The translations under genes were made by a program, and so were the position numbers. From JASLCR01 sp036405235 (GTDB lineage: Bacteria; Patescibacteriota; Saccharimonadia; Saccharimonadales; Saccharimonadaceae), in contig DASWYA010000001.1 of the NCBI GenBank assembly GCA_036405235.1, positions 682,001-746,000 on the forward strand: a DNA stretch of 64,000 nt, written 5' to 3'. Shown here piece after piece: positions 51,058-60,511 of this stretch. Position 1 is the stretch's first letter. Each line of letters begins with the position of its first letter. The notes below the pieces were generated by a model. That model was not told the DNA's origin and made no database searches. It saw only the letters and a program-made list of their open reading frames with translations.

Positions 51058-51776
51058 TGTTTTGTAACCTCATATATCTGACTATTCAAGTCGACGTAAT
51101 TAATACTGACATCTACAGGATCAATCCTACGTGAGCGTAGCCAGTCGAGCGCTGCTTTTCGGCCGTTTGGCGTGGAATCTGTGATAGCTACGGCTGTGTT
51201 GTCATTCTCAACAGAACCGTTATCTTCCTCTATAAGACCTATCGTGAAAGGACCCGCGACATCACTGTAAGGAAGTTGGTATTGCAATGGCAGGCCTAAC
51301 TCTTCAGAGTCGTCTTTGCAGTCGAAATCTTTATAAATCATCTCCTCTTTTTCTGATAAACAACGTACTGTTATGGGATATCCGGATGTATTTGGATTAT
51401 TTTTGTTTTTCGACCAATCATAAGTGACCTTGTAGGATTGTCGTATTCCTTCTAGATCCACGATAAACTCGCCAGAATTCACATCTCTCTCACTATTGTA
51501 GCTTTCCGATGCTGAACCTTTCCGAATGGCGGCGGCTGAATATATTATTTTCTCGCCATCGACTAAATTACCTTTTACTGCGAGATAAAGAGAGTTGTTT
51601 ATTGAATCTCGCTGCTCGCTCGGAAGATTTTTAGTGTATGTATCATAATTATTTATAGATATACTTTCGCTTCGATTACTGAAAAGTAGAAAGCTCACTA
51701 TAAAGATGATGAAAAATAATAAGAAAGTAATTAAGAGTGTGAGTTTTACGCGATCATTTTCAAGTAAAGGGTTCAT
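51054..51776 (-). CDS. Single-pass membrane protein in the secretion locus
   Basis: 240 residues: a membrane helix at ~13-32, then an exported domain of ~205 residues with two closely spaced cysteines (VRCLSEKE and FDCKDDSEE, possible disulphide) and an acidic middle. No recognisable family. Overlaps by ATGA with both the CHAP/nuclease gene upstream and 50422-51057 downstream, suggesting fixed stoichiometry or a shared complex. Confidence 0.6.
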   Translation of the reverse strand: MNPLLENDRVKLTLLITFLLFFIIFIVSFLLFSNRSESISINNYDTYTKNLPSEQRDSINNSLYLAVKGNLVDGEKIIYSAAAIRKGSASESYNSERDVNSGEFIVDLEGIRQSYKVTYDWSKNKNNPNTSGYPITVRCLSEKEEMIYKDFDCKDDSEELGLPLQYQLPYSDVAGPFTIGLIEEDNGSVENDNTAVAITDSTPNGRKAALDWLRSRRIDPVDVSINYVDLNSQIYEVTKQ

Positions 51777-54709
51777 ATGGCTACCGACTTATCGTCTAGT
51801 TTTAGTATATTATCTGTGTAAGCATATGTGTAGTCGTTGGAGGAGAATTCTGATATGTCTACTTCATACGCTTTGATACCGTCGATTCCTGCTCCGCAAC
51901 TTGCTTCACCAATTATCATCTTTTTATTCTCAGCATTCATACCAAGAACAACCCCTGTGTGACCATGACCTCCTCCTCCGCTTTGCCTACTAAAGACTGC
52001 GTAGACCTTTGGTTTATGTCCTCCGTCTATAAAGCCGCTTTTGCTGGCGAGTAGTGCGCCAACCATCTCTTTTCCGTCTGGAAAGGCTTGGTGTCCTTTG
52101 GTATATTTTCCGACGAAATATTCACTGAAAGACGAACAGTTTGCAAGAGCACTACCTTCACAATTACTTCCATATACACGGACATTATCCTCTGGTATCG
52201 TGAAGATTTGACCTCCGCTTTTGTTTGCGTATTTTACAGCTAGATCTTTATATCTTTTCATGAAAGCCTGAGCTTGTTTTAGGTCCATGCCGCCGGAAGT
52301 TAATCCAGCTGTGTTGGCATCCCCACAACCACTTCCCGACTCTGATGTTGAGCTGACGGGAGTGGCACTTGGTGTGGCTGATTTGCCGCCAAAAGTTTTA
52401 AGTGCGAGTTCGGCAGCTTTATATCGATCTGTATAATTTGGCTTACCCGCACCTTCAATCTTATCTTCGAAATATCGAACCGCTTCGTTGGTGTCGGTTA
52501 TTTTTTTAAATTCAGGAATACTAAAACTTCCTTTTGTGATAGGAGGTTTATTCTGGAGGTGCCCCCAAACAATCTCAAGTTGAGTTGCGAGTTCGTGAAT
52601 TGGCTGATCTCCGACGCCGGCGTCTTTCGCTGCTTTGATAACTTTTGATCCAGGTGTCCACTGAATAAGTCCCCATCCTGCGGTAAGAGGTCCTGGGTCT
52701 TTTGTTCTTTCGCCGTACTGCTTAGCATCACTCGTTCCGTTTTGGACGTTTTCAGGGTCGAATCCTGACTCGACTGCCATATTTCCCATAATTCCGGCTG
52801 TTTGTACGTCTGACAACCCTTTTCCTATAAAGAAGTTAAACACTTTCTCTTGGTTATCTTTACCAATAAGATTTATGCTCGATACTGAAGGGCATGCGTT
52901 GCATGTTGTCTCTGTGCTAGCTCCATCTCCTGCTAAGTTTCCTGTGCTAGTGCCGACTCCCTCGCTTGTGCCTTTGAAATTAGCAACAAGAAGAGGATGG
53001 TCTGTGATACCCTGTGTGCCCCCATTTTCAACTTTGTTTTCTTTCGGGAAAACATGTGGCTTCCCTGCCTGCTTGTCTACTTTTAATTGAGGTGAGTGAA
53101 AAATCCAGTCCACGTAAACATTATTATAATCAGGGCGGTTAAATACTGATTTAATGCCGATTTCTCCTAAAACTGTTTTTGGGCTATATGGCTTGTTGGC
53201 ATTAGTGAGATCGGTCTGGTAATTAAAGTCACCACCGATGAGAACCGGTCCTTTTGTCAGAAGTTCTTGGGCGAGTGCTTTTGTATTTGCTGATTGGGTC
53301 TTTGCCCTCTCTGTAGGTTCTTTCCATGAACCAGTATTCCAATGGGTAGATATGACTGATACTACCGCACCCGAACCATTCTGGAAAGATGCCCAGAGTG
53401 CATACCTGTCTCTGTTGCTTATAGGGTTGTTTTTGCTTTTTGGATGAATTTGCCTGATGCCGCCATCCACTCTTTTCCATTTCGCTGTATCCCATGCTAT
53501 TCGGACGCGATTTTGCTCGCCTTTATCTGAAGTATTTTCAGCCTCATTGCCTGCTCCAAATACTTTATATCCTTTATATTCGAGATCACCTCCTGCGGTA
53601 GTGATTTCTTGCAAAGCAATGAAATCCGGTTTATAAGAGCTAAAAAGGTCTATTGCGCTGCGAAATTTTGTCTTTGTGGCTGACTTTATATTTGCTTGGG
53701 CAAAAGTAACCGACACTTCAGATCCATTGGAAAGTATATTTGCGCTATTTTGGTTTTGTTGAGTGTCTACCGTAGGGCTTGCTCCTTGAAACTCCAGGGT
53801 TGCAGTGAGGTATGGGTGATCGTATAGTTTGAAAGGAGATGAGTGATTTAGGGCTTTAAGGCTATTTTTTGTATAGAATATCTGATCGACAAACACTTTA
53901 AGTCTATCTCCTCTTTTCTTTGATAGCTCAAGTGCTTGATGTGTAGATTCCATTCCGACATTTTTGAAATTTTGATTTGGATGCCACGATTGATTGATGT
54001 CTGGCTCTCTATATACTTGAGCATTAAAGTCGCCGCCTACGACAACAGGGCCACTTGCTTGAAATTCTTTAATCTTTGTCATCATGCGATCCATCGCTTT
54101 TTTGTATAAAGCCCTTCGTTCATCGTTTGGCCCTAGTGCATTAGGGTTTACCATTTGATGGGTGGCTATGAAAGTCATTGTTCCGTTGCTGCCATTCACA
54201 GTGACCCAAGACATGCCTCGGTATTTATCTTGCTTAACATACTTTTTATTATCGTTGTAATTGATATCGCTCGGGAAAGTTAATCTCTCATATCCTGACT
54301 TAACTTTTGTCCATTTTTTTGTATTCCACATAGCGACCGTACCATACAGTAACTTATCGTCACTACGAACGAAATCATACCCATCTCTTTTTATTTTGTC
54401 GCCAGTAGTGGTCCATTCACTTCCTGCTATGAAGTCTGGATTGGTAGCGATAACTTTATCGAGTTCGCTTTTGAACTCTGCACCACTGACAGATGTTTTG
54501 ATATTAGCTGTACCTACCGTTATCTGGCCACTTGGTGCGCCGCCTGATGATGCTACTGTTCCGGGTGCGCATCCAGCGTCAGGGTCGTAATATAAAACAC
54601 CGTTGCTCATATAAAATCCTAGGTCGAGCGCGAGAGTCGAAAAGCTATTAGTTAAAGTAATAACTAGCGCAAGGATAGGGATAAGGACATATCTCTTTAA
54701 TTTGTTCAT
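51773..54709 (-). CDS. Secreted two-nuclease, lysozyme and CHAP multidomain protein
   Basis: 978 residues with a signal peptide (~1-28). Domain 1 (~65-300) and domain 2 (~335-578) are endonuclease/exonuclease/phosphatase (EEP, DNase-I-fold) units. The first has TANIKTS, GSEW, THQM, GGDFNAQ and YDHPYL; the second QANIKS, LQEIT, THWN, GGDFNYQ and TDHPLL, so the metal and catalytic residues appear complete in both. Domain 3 (~610-770) is a phage-tail-type lysozyme (VFNFFIGKGLSDVQTAGIMG, Glu in AVESGFDP, GWGLIQWTPG). Domain 4 (~805-978) is CHAP-like with the Cys in NCSSFSEYF, the His in GHGHTGVVLG and the Glu in IIGEASCG. It is coupled by ATGA to the genes on either side. Likely exported or displayed nucleolytic and wall-degrading effector; EEP domains can also act as phosphatases or sphingomyelinases. 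Confidence 0.8.
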   Translation of the reverse strand: MNKLKRYVLIPILALVITLTNSFSTLALDLGFYMSNGVLYYDPDAGCAPGTVASSGGAPSGQITVGTANIKTSVSGAEFKSELDKVIATNPDFIAGSEWTTTGDKIKRDGYDFVRSDDKLLYGTVAMWNTKKWTKVKSGYERLTFPSDINYNDNKKYVKQDKYRGMSWVTVNGSNGTMTFIATHQMVNPNALGPNDERRALYKKAMDRMMTKIKEFQASGPVVVGGDFNAQVYREPDINQSWHPNQNFKNVGMESTHQALELSKKRGDRLKVFVDQIFYTKNSLKALNHSSPFKLYDHPYLTATLEFQGASPTVDTQQNQNSANILSNGSEVSVTFAQANIKSATKTKFRSAIDLFSSYKPDFIALQEITTAGGDLEYKGYKVFGAGNEAENTSDKGEQNRVRIAWDTAKWKRVDGGIRQIHPKSKNNPISNRDRYALWASFQNGSGAVVSVISTHWNTGSWKEPTERAKTQSANTKALAQELLTKGPVLIGGDFNYQTDLTNANKPYSPKTVLGEIGIKSVFNRPDYNNVYVDWIFHSPQLKVDKQAGKPHVFPKENKVENGGTQGITDHPLLVANFKGTSEGVGTSTGNLAGDGASTETTCNACPSVSSINLIGKDNQEKVFNFFIGKGLSDVQTAGIMGNMAVESGFDPENVQNGTSDAKQYGERTKDPGPLTAGWGLIQWTPGSKVIKAAKDAGVGDQPIHELATQLEIVWGHLQNKPPITKGSFSIPEFKKITDTNEAVRYFEDKIEGAGKPNYTDRYKAAELALKTFGGKSATPSATPVSSTSESGSGCGDANTAGLTSGGMDLKQAQAFMKRYKDLAVKYANKSGGQIFTIPEDNVRVYGSNCEGSALANCSSFSEYFVGKYTKGHQAFPDGKEMVGALLASKSGFIDGGHKPKVYAVFSRQSGGGGHGHTGVVLGMNAENKKMIIGEASCGAGIDGIKAYEVDISEFSSNDYTYAYTDNILKLDDKSVAI

Positions 54710-57700
54710 CGTGGTAACGCCTGATATGTATTAAATAAATCTTTTCCTATGGATCTAAAATGACTTCCGATCGAACAACTTCCTCGACTACATGCTTGGC
54801 GTACTTTATCTGTCGATGCATCAATGTGTAAATGATCTACGTTGATGCCGGGATAGTCTTTAACACTAGCGAGAGTACCGACAGGATCGCCGGGTGATAT
54901 GGTTTGCCCTTGTTTTACTGAAACATTCGCCATGTGTGTATAGTACACTACAAGTCCAGCTTCTTTATTATAGATACTGACTCCTTTTCCGAGACTGCCG
55001 CTATGAAGTGAAGTTACTTCTCCGCTCGCAAATGCCACCACCTGAGTTCCCGCAGGAGCATATATATCATATGCGTAAGGGGTGTAGTCGTGACCTCCGG
55101 CGGTGTTGCCGTCGTGGAAGATACTGGGGTTTTTCACAGTAGACTTCGTTCCCTTTAATGGGAAAGCGATTTTGCCGAATTTTCCTGAAGCATCAAGGCC
55201 GATTCCACCCTCGCTGTCATTGCCTATCCCTGGTATTGTGACGCCAACCACGAGCGTGTCGTGGTCTGACCCATTTCCTTGTTCAATGCTATCTTTCGAG
55301 TCTCCTTTACGTGCGCATCCGAAAGAGTCGATGGATAGAGGCTGACTCCCCTCCCAGTAATATAGGTGGTCGATCTGGGTGGAGCAGCCCTTACCGGGAT
55401 CTTCTTTGTTCCAGTTGATGTTTTGATTTGGACACTTAACACTACGCTTCTTAAAGGTATCGAAGGCATTTTTTATAGTTCCTTCGCCTGTCATAATACA
55501 GTACGGTAGGGTGGTTTTTATATTGCTATTTGTCACGTTGACATCACCCTTTTTGCTATCCCCACGCTTTTTAAAAGATGAGTTGTAATCGCCAGTCATT
55601 AGTATGGGTATATTATCTTTTGCTCCTAATTCTTTTGCGAATTTCACATGCTCTTTAGCATTCTCTGTGCGACGCGCAGCGTTTTTGGTTTCAGGATTAT
55701 CGTGTACGTTTGCGGGGTCGTGAGTGTTGAGGAAGTAAAACTCCTGGCCGGTTGTCTTATCTTTCAGTTTTACCCAAGGAGCCTTTAGGGTGTTTCCAAC
55801 AGTGTATTTCAAATTTGGCTGAGTTCCTTGATCTATGAGGTTGTATTTTGATGAATTCCAAGCGATAGCATTACCGTTATCTTCACCAGAGTTGTTACTC
55901 GATAACCGATAGGTGCTACCAAGGAGTTTATTGAATTCTGCGCGTTGATCCCCTGATTTACCTGATTCAAATTCCTGAAAGCCGATAATGTCGAGATTTC
56001 TTTCTTTGATCGTCTCAACAGTCTTCTGCATGCGAGTCTTGTATGATATGGTGCCGCTGTCGCCGTCATGGCTCGCGCCTCGAACATTAAATGAAGCTAG
56101 TAGTATCTTACCTCCACCGCTACTTGAGGCATCTTGAGAATCTGGCTGCTTTGGCTCTTCGTCCATATCCTGGTCGGCACCATAGTAAGCGCGATAGTTT
56201 GCGAAGTTGATTATTTTTTCGTTATGCTCGGTATCACCTGTTTTTAATAAACAGTCGGCACCGTCATCCCCTGATCCGTCAACAGAGTCCTCTGCCCAGC
56301 CAGCTTCACGATCTGGGCAATTCTTTTCCCATTCTTGGTATCTGTCACTTTGTGGTTCACCTTCTTCGGTGATATCTCCGTGTTTCTCCATGTAGTTGAG
56401 GACGCTGTCTATTTCTCTTTCCTCGAGAGGTATCATGCGAATATTGCAGAATCGATCTGCATCAATTTCTAGTCTTTCGTATCCAGGGTCGTCGCAATGC
56501 TTAAAACGATCTTCTTTCACAGTAGATATTGGCATACTGTATGCTGCATTGGCATCTTGAGTGATAAACTTGAGTGGATTGAGGCTGTTTGTGAAAATTG
56601 ACTGGATTTGTGATAGTGGACGTACGCTTGCTGTGCCGCGAATATTCGTGAGGACGGTGCCGAGGAAGCTATATGGATTATTTGCGTCAAACGGTGTGTT
56701 GCGCGCGTTGTAGCGCTCGTTTGCGATGTAGGTTTGTTGTGTGCCGACATTTGCTGACATGTTTTTTACGATGTCGGCTGCTTTGCCTGGTATCATACCA
56801 ACTGCCGCGGATGCTTTACTCATTATGTATGCTGTTCCGGCGAATATGGCGTTACCGGCGTCAACTCCGATAATGCCGGTAGTGAGATCTTTGCCGGCAG
56901 CCCATTTAATTGCTTTTTCTATGAGATTACCAAGTGCTTTTTCTATGAAAGGACCTGCTGCAGCACCGATTGCGGCTGCGATGATTCCTCCGATTCCGGT
57001 GGCAGAAGCCGCAAGGCCGGCGAGTGTAGCCCACTTGCTACCTAGTACCTTACAGCTTGTCTTTAAAGAGCCTTTTATGGCTTTATTGCTGTTTACTATA
57101 TTGATAACTTTAGATAGTGTTCCGACTACTCCACCTCCTATGAAAAATCGTGCGGCAATTTGATTCAAATCCCCAGAATCACCATAGGCGATAATACGGA
57201 ATGCTTCCGAATCTAGGGCATTTTTACCTATATTTGGGTTGTCGATCATTTCTCCGTCGTTATTTTCAACTTGTTCAGGAAATTTTGATGGTACAAGAAC
57301 ATCAGTCATTTTTTGTACCTCAGCTGCAGTAGCTTGTCCTGCTTTCATGGCTGCGGCTCCGGTGAGGAACATCATGGCAAATTTGGCGAGTCGTGCCGCC
57401 TTAATAGCTTTGCTCGCAGTAGATATTAACGATCCGATTGTATATGCTGCACAAACACCCTGAACGATACTCACGGCGTTGCCGGCCTTTATCTTTATAT
57501 TACTTTTGCCCTCATCAAGACTTTTATTTATCTCATCTACGTAGCTATTGTTTGTTTTGTTGTTCTCTTGCCTATCTTTCTCTGCTTGTTCGTTGTCTTT
57601 TGCTTCTTCGTCATTGTCGGCTGATCCTACTCGTCCAGTATCTTCATCATCACTGTCGGAGTTTGACTCCTGATAGGACTGATCTGCTTCTTCTTTTGTG

Positions 57701-58518
57701 TCACCTTGTATTTTTTTCGCTTTCGAGAGGCCGATTTTACCGAGAACATTTGTGAATCTATTCCCAAGGAATTTTCCTGTCATAGGATTAAAGCCGCGAT
57801 ACATCATACTTCTGACGAATGGTTTTTCTCGCAAGAGTTTGTTTAGTTCAGAGGGGTTTTTTGCGGTATGAGTTTCACCACTTACGGGATCTTTAAATTC
57901 CATCGTGGTGAATGCAACACGCTGACCTGCGATACCTTTTGTTCGCTCGTCTGGGAAGGTTATACCGGCGGCTTTGAAGCGATTGGCTTGCCATTTGCTC
58001 ATGGTACTGAATTTACAGCGGACAGTTACTTTTTTGCCACAGTAGCCAACTTTTGCCTGCATGCCGCCAAGCTTTTTGCCGAATAACTTATGAACATGAT
58101 TACTATTCCAGGTGGCTGCATCGTCTGTATCATTTGTTAGGACTTCCATCATAGTGACTGGAAGTGATGCGGGAGCCAAAAGAAACCCTGCTAGGCCACC
58201 ACCACCAACTAATAGCCCGATAATAGCGCCAAGCGGGCCTTTTCGTTTTATAAAGCTTACCTCGAGCTTTTTATCGCTACCTTTTCCGACTACGTTGTTT
58301 GCCCATGGACTTGATTTCTCTAAGCCTGCCGTGTTGTTGATGTTTTCTTTGGTTGAGTTTGCCGGATCGTTTGCGAAAGATTCAAGTTGGTCTATTCCGG
58401 CATTGATTCCGGCATTTTGACCGGCATCAACTTCTTGTCGAATAAGTTCCCTAGCCTCGGGATTGCTGTAGGGGTCGTGTTGCTGATTCGCGTTTTGTAT
58501 CTCATCAAGCTTCGGCAT
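54706..58518 (-). CDS. Large membrane protein with EEP nuclease and M23 peptidase domains
   Basis: 1270 residues. The N-terminal ~700 residues hold several hydrophobic, Gly/Ala-rich segments (~93-125, ~350-400, ~460-540) separated by charged acidic linkers, typical of secretion-apparatus membrane proteins. The EEP domain (~800-1090) has LLASFNVRG, IGFQEFESG, LNTHDPAN, MTGDYNSSF, QIDHLYY and GSDHDTLVV, a complete active site. The M23/LytM domain (~1140-1235) has its zinc residues in GGHDYTPYAYDIYAPAGT and DHLHID, with the family YTHM motif between. It sits directly after VirB4 and overlaps the next multidomain gene. A VirB1/VirB6-like channel component carrying its own wall-opening and nuclease activities is one reading. 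Confidence 0.75.
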   Translation of the reverse strand: MPKLDEIQNANQQHDPYSNPEARELIRQEVDAGQNAGINAGIDQLESFANDPANSTKENINNTAGLEKSSPWANNVVGKGSDKKLEVSFIKRKGPLGAIIGLLVGGGGLAGFLLAPASLPVTMMEVLTNDTDDAATWNSNHVHKLFGKKLGGMQAKVGYCGKKVTVRCKFSTMSKWQANRFKAAGITFPDERTKGIAGQRVAFTTMEFKDPVSGETHTAKNPSELNKLLREKPFVRSMMYRGFNPMTGKFLGNRFTNVLGKIGLSKAKKIQGDTKEEADQSYQESNSDSDDEDTGRVGSADNDEEAKDNEQAEKDRQENNKTNNSYVDEINKSLDEGKSNIKIKAGNAVSIVQGVCAAYTIGSLISTASKAIKAARLAKFAMMFLTGAAAMKAGQATAAEVQKMTDVLVPSKFPEQVENNDGEMIDNPNIGKNALDSEAFRIIAYGDSGDLNQIAARFFIGGGVVGTLSKVINIVNSNKAIKGSLKTSCKVLGSKWATLAGLAASATGIGGIIAAAIGAAAGPFIEKALGNLIEKAIKWAAGKDLTTGIIGVDAGNAIFAGTAYIMSKASAAVGMIPGKAADIVKNMSANVGTQQTYIANERYNARNTPFDANNPYSFLGTVLTNIRGTASVRPLSQIQSIFTNSLNPLKFITQDANAAYSMPISTVKEDRFKHCDDPGYERLEIDADRFCNIRMIPLEEREIDSVLNYMEKHGDITEEGEPQSDRYQEWEKNCPDREAGWAEDSVDGSGDDGADCLLKTGDTEHNEKIINFANYRAYYGADQDMDEEPKQPDSQDASSSGGGKILLASFNVRGASHDGDSGTISYKTRMQKTVETIKERNLDIIGFQEFESGKSGDQRAEFNKLLGSTYRLSSNNSGEDNGNAIAWNSSKYNLIDQGTQPNLKYTVGNTLKAPWVKLKDKTTGQEFYFLNTHDPANVHDNPETKNAARRTENAKEHVKFAKELGAKDNIPILMTGDYNSSFKKRGDSKKGDVNVTNSNIKTTLPYCIMTGEGTIKNAFDTFKKRSVKCPNQNINWNKEDPGKGCSTQIDHLYYWEGSQPLSIDSFGCARKGDSKDSIEQGNGSDHDTLVVGVTIPGIGNDSEGGIGLDASGKFGKIAFPLKGTKSTVKNPSIFHDGNTAGGHDYTPYAYDIYAPAGTQVVAFASGEVTSLHSGSLGKGVSIYNKEAGLVVYYTHMANVSVKQGQTISPGDPVGTLASVKDYPGINVDHLHIDASTDKVRQACSRGSCSIGSHFRSIGKDLFNTYQALPR

Positions 58519-58529
58519 ACTTACCTACA

Positions 58530-58535
58530 ATTATA
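58530..58535 (-). promoter_or_regulatory. -10 box of the 54706-58518 operon segment
   Basis: TATAAT on the minus strand, 11 bases before the ATG at 58518, directly after the hairpin region. It would allow the effector-type genes to be expressed separately from the secretion ATPase genes. Confidence 0.45.
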
Positions 58536-58593
58536 ACACCGGCGAGGCGAGCAAAATGCAAGCTTGCTTGTATTTTCGAGTCGACCCGGTGTT
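58535..58593 (-). terminator. Nested inverted repeats after the VirB4 gene
   Basis: Outer arms AACACCGG (58535-58542) and CCGGTGTT (58586-58593) enclose an inner hairpin AAAATGCAAGC / GCTTGTATTTT (58553-58563 and 58566-58576, one mismatch, 2-base loop). A terminator or processing site between VirB4 and the downstream genes. No long T-run. Confidence 0.45.
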
Positions 58594-58609
58594 TCGATGC
58601 TGGGTTGCG

Positions 58610-60511
58610 TCATACGCTGTACTCACCAGGGTTCATATAGCCTGGATTGACTGCTGGTTGTCCTGATTGGACGGTGTTTGGTGTTTCGGCAGTAGGCTGT
58701 TGTGTAACAGGGGTAGTTGATACAAGTTGCTGTTCGGTTTCACTCGGGACAATCTGGATATGTACGTGGTTTTGGCCAGCAAAGAAAAGCCCTTGCCCTA
58801 CTGGGAAGTTGGCGAGGCGTTTTCGTTCTTCTTCGGTAAGCTTAAAGACGTCTGCTAATACGTCTACTGCACTAGAAGATTGTTTGAGGAGTAGCTGCAT
58901 GGAAGAGTTGGCTACGATAGCTCGTCCCATCTTGCTGCCCATGAAATCCTCCACATCCTGCGTGATGGTAGTGAGACCGAGGGCATATTTTCGAGCACGC
59001 TTTGCGAGGCTAAACAGGAAGTTCGCTGAGTCGTCGTATTTCATGAGTTGCCATGCCTCGTCGACGATAAGCATACGTTTTTTCTGAATACTTCTGGTGA
59101 TATTCCAGATGTGCGACAGGACGATATACATGGCCACAGGACGAAGCTCATCTTCGAGGTCGCGAATATTAAACACCACCATACTATTGTCAATCTCGAT
59201 ATTTGATTGTTGTGAGAATATACCAGCAAACGTACCGGTTGTGTATTTACGGAGGCGCTGCGCGAGTTGTGGGCCAGTACCACCCATGTGGAGTAGTGTG
59301 TCGTAGAGGTCAGAAATAGTCGGCGGGGTACTGTGATGTGTGAGTGGATCGGACGTAATACCTGCGCGAGCATATGTATCAATCAGTCCTTGGTCGAGGT
59401 CGGCTTCTTCAGCTGGCGTGAGTGCGGCCATCATTTGGCCGTTTGCTGCCATCTGGCTGCCGCCAAGCATGAGCCTGAGAAGGCCATGGAGTGTGACGAG
59501 ATTTGCGCGGAGAGCATCATCGGCTTCTTCGGTGTCGATTACTTTTGGAAGATCAAATGGATTGATACGAGTGTCACTATTAAGGCTGAGCCGTATGTAG
59601 CTGCCGCCTACCGCATCTGAAAGCTTTTGATACTCATTCTCAGGGTCGATAATGAGAATATCAGAACCTGTCATCATGCTTCTCAGAGCTTCAAGCTTAA
59701 CTGTAAATGACTTACCAGCACCGGACTTTGCAAAGACTACCATGTTGGCGTTTTCCAGCCGGAAGCGATCAAAGATCACAAGGCCATTGTTGTGCATATT
59801 GATGCCATAGAGGATGCCTGTGTTGTCGGTAAGATCAGCTGAGGTGAATGGGAAGCTGGTCGAGATAGCTCCCGTATTCATGTTGCGTCGGATTTGCAGC
59901 TGATCTGTCATTTGAGGGATAGTGCTATTCATCCCCTGCTCTTGTTGTGCGCTAGCTACTTTTGAGAAGACGAGCTGTTGGCCAAAAATAGTCTCTATCT
60001 TGTGCTGCACAAATCCAAGCTCATCTAAGCTGTCTGCATAGATAGTGATATACAAGCCATAACGGAAGAATCGCTCAGAGCCGACTTGCAGTTGGTCCCG
60101 TAGCTCCTCGGCATCTTGAATTGCTGCTTCTAGACCAGGGTCACGAGTCTTACCTTTTTCCTGGTTGATTGTCATACTTGCTTCGAGTTGAGTCACTTTT
60201 TTGCGCAAGTTGTTCATCACTACTTGTGTGTCGACTGGGTAAATAAACATGCTGAGGTCAAGCACCTCGTCGATGTTGATGATAGAGCTAAGCCAGCCAG
60301 TGTAAATCTGGCGCGGGTAGCCGTATACATAAATTGTGCGGCCGTATTTAGTGCCGAGTCGGAAGTGGCTGGAGTGGATCTCGATGCTACTCGGTGCGAT
60401 GAGGTCACGCAGAGTGCTGATGCCTTTTAGAAATGCCTGTTCTACCTCGGCTTGTTCGCGGGCACGCTGCTGGGCGGCTATGTCTATTGGGTCAAGTTTT
60501 TTCTTTGCCAT
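58610..60511 (-). CDS. VirB4-family type IV secretion ATPase
   Basis: 633 residues. The N-terminal TraC/VirB4 domain (~40-230) includes RTIYVYGYPRQIYTGWLSSI. The ATPase domain has Walker A VVFAKSGAGKSFTVKL (~258), DILIIDPENEYQKL and Walker B RMLIVDEAWQLM (~482), plus the later conserved TITQDVEDFMGS and NSSMQLLLKQ. A Pro/Thr/Gln-rich tail follows. It powers assembly or transport through a type IV secretion or conjugation-like channel. Its ATG overlaps the stop of the TraC-N gene by one base. Confidence 0.93.
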   Translation of the reverse strand: MAKKKLDPIDIAAQQRAREQAEVEQAFLKGISTLRDLIAPSSIEIHSSHFRLGTKYGRTIYVYGYPRQIYTGWLSSIINIDEVLDLSMFIYPVDTQVVMNNLRKKVTQLEASMTINQEKGKTRDPGLEAAIQDAEELRDQLQVGSERFFRYGLYITIYADSLDELGFVQHKIETIFGQQLVFSKVASAQQEQGMNSTIPQMTDQLQIRRNMNTGAISTSFPFTSADLTDNTGILYGINMHNNGLVIFDRFRLENANMVVFAKSGAGKSFTVKLEALRSMMTGSDILIIDPENEYQKLSDAVGGSYIRLSLNSDTRINPFDLPKVIDTEEADDALRANLVTLHGLLRLMLGGSQMAANGQMMAALTPAEEADLDQGLIDTYARAGITSDPLTHHSTPPTISDLYDTLLHMGGTGPQLAQRLRKYTTGTFAGIFSQQSNIEIDNSMVVFNIRDLEDELRPVAMYIVLSHIWNITRSIQKKRMLIVDEAWQLMKYDDSANFLFSLAKRARKYALGLTTITQDVEDFMGSKMGRAIVANSSMQLLLKQSSSAVDVLADVFKLTEEERKRLANFPVGQGLFFAGQNHVHIQIVPSETEQQLVSTTPVTQQPTAETPNTVQSGQPAVNPGYMNPGEYSV

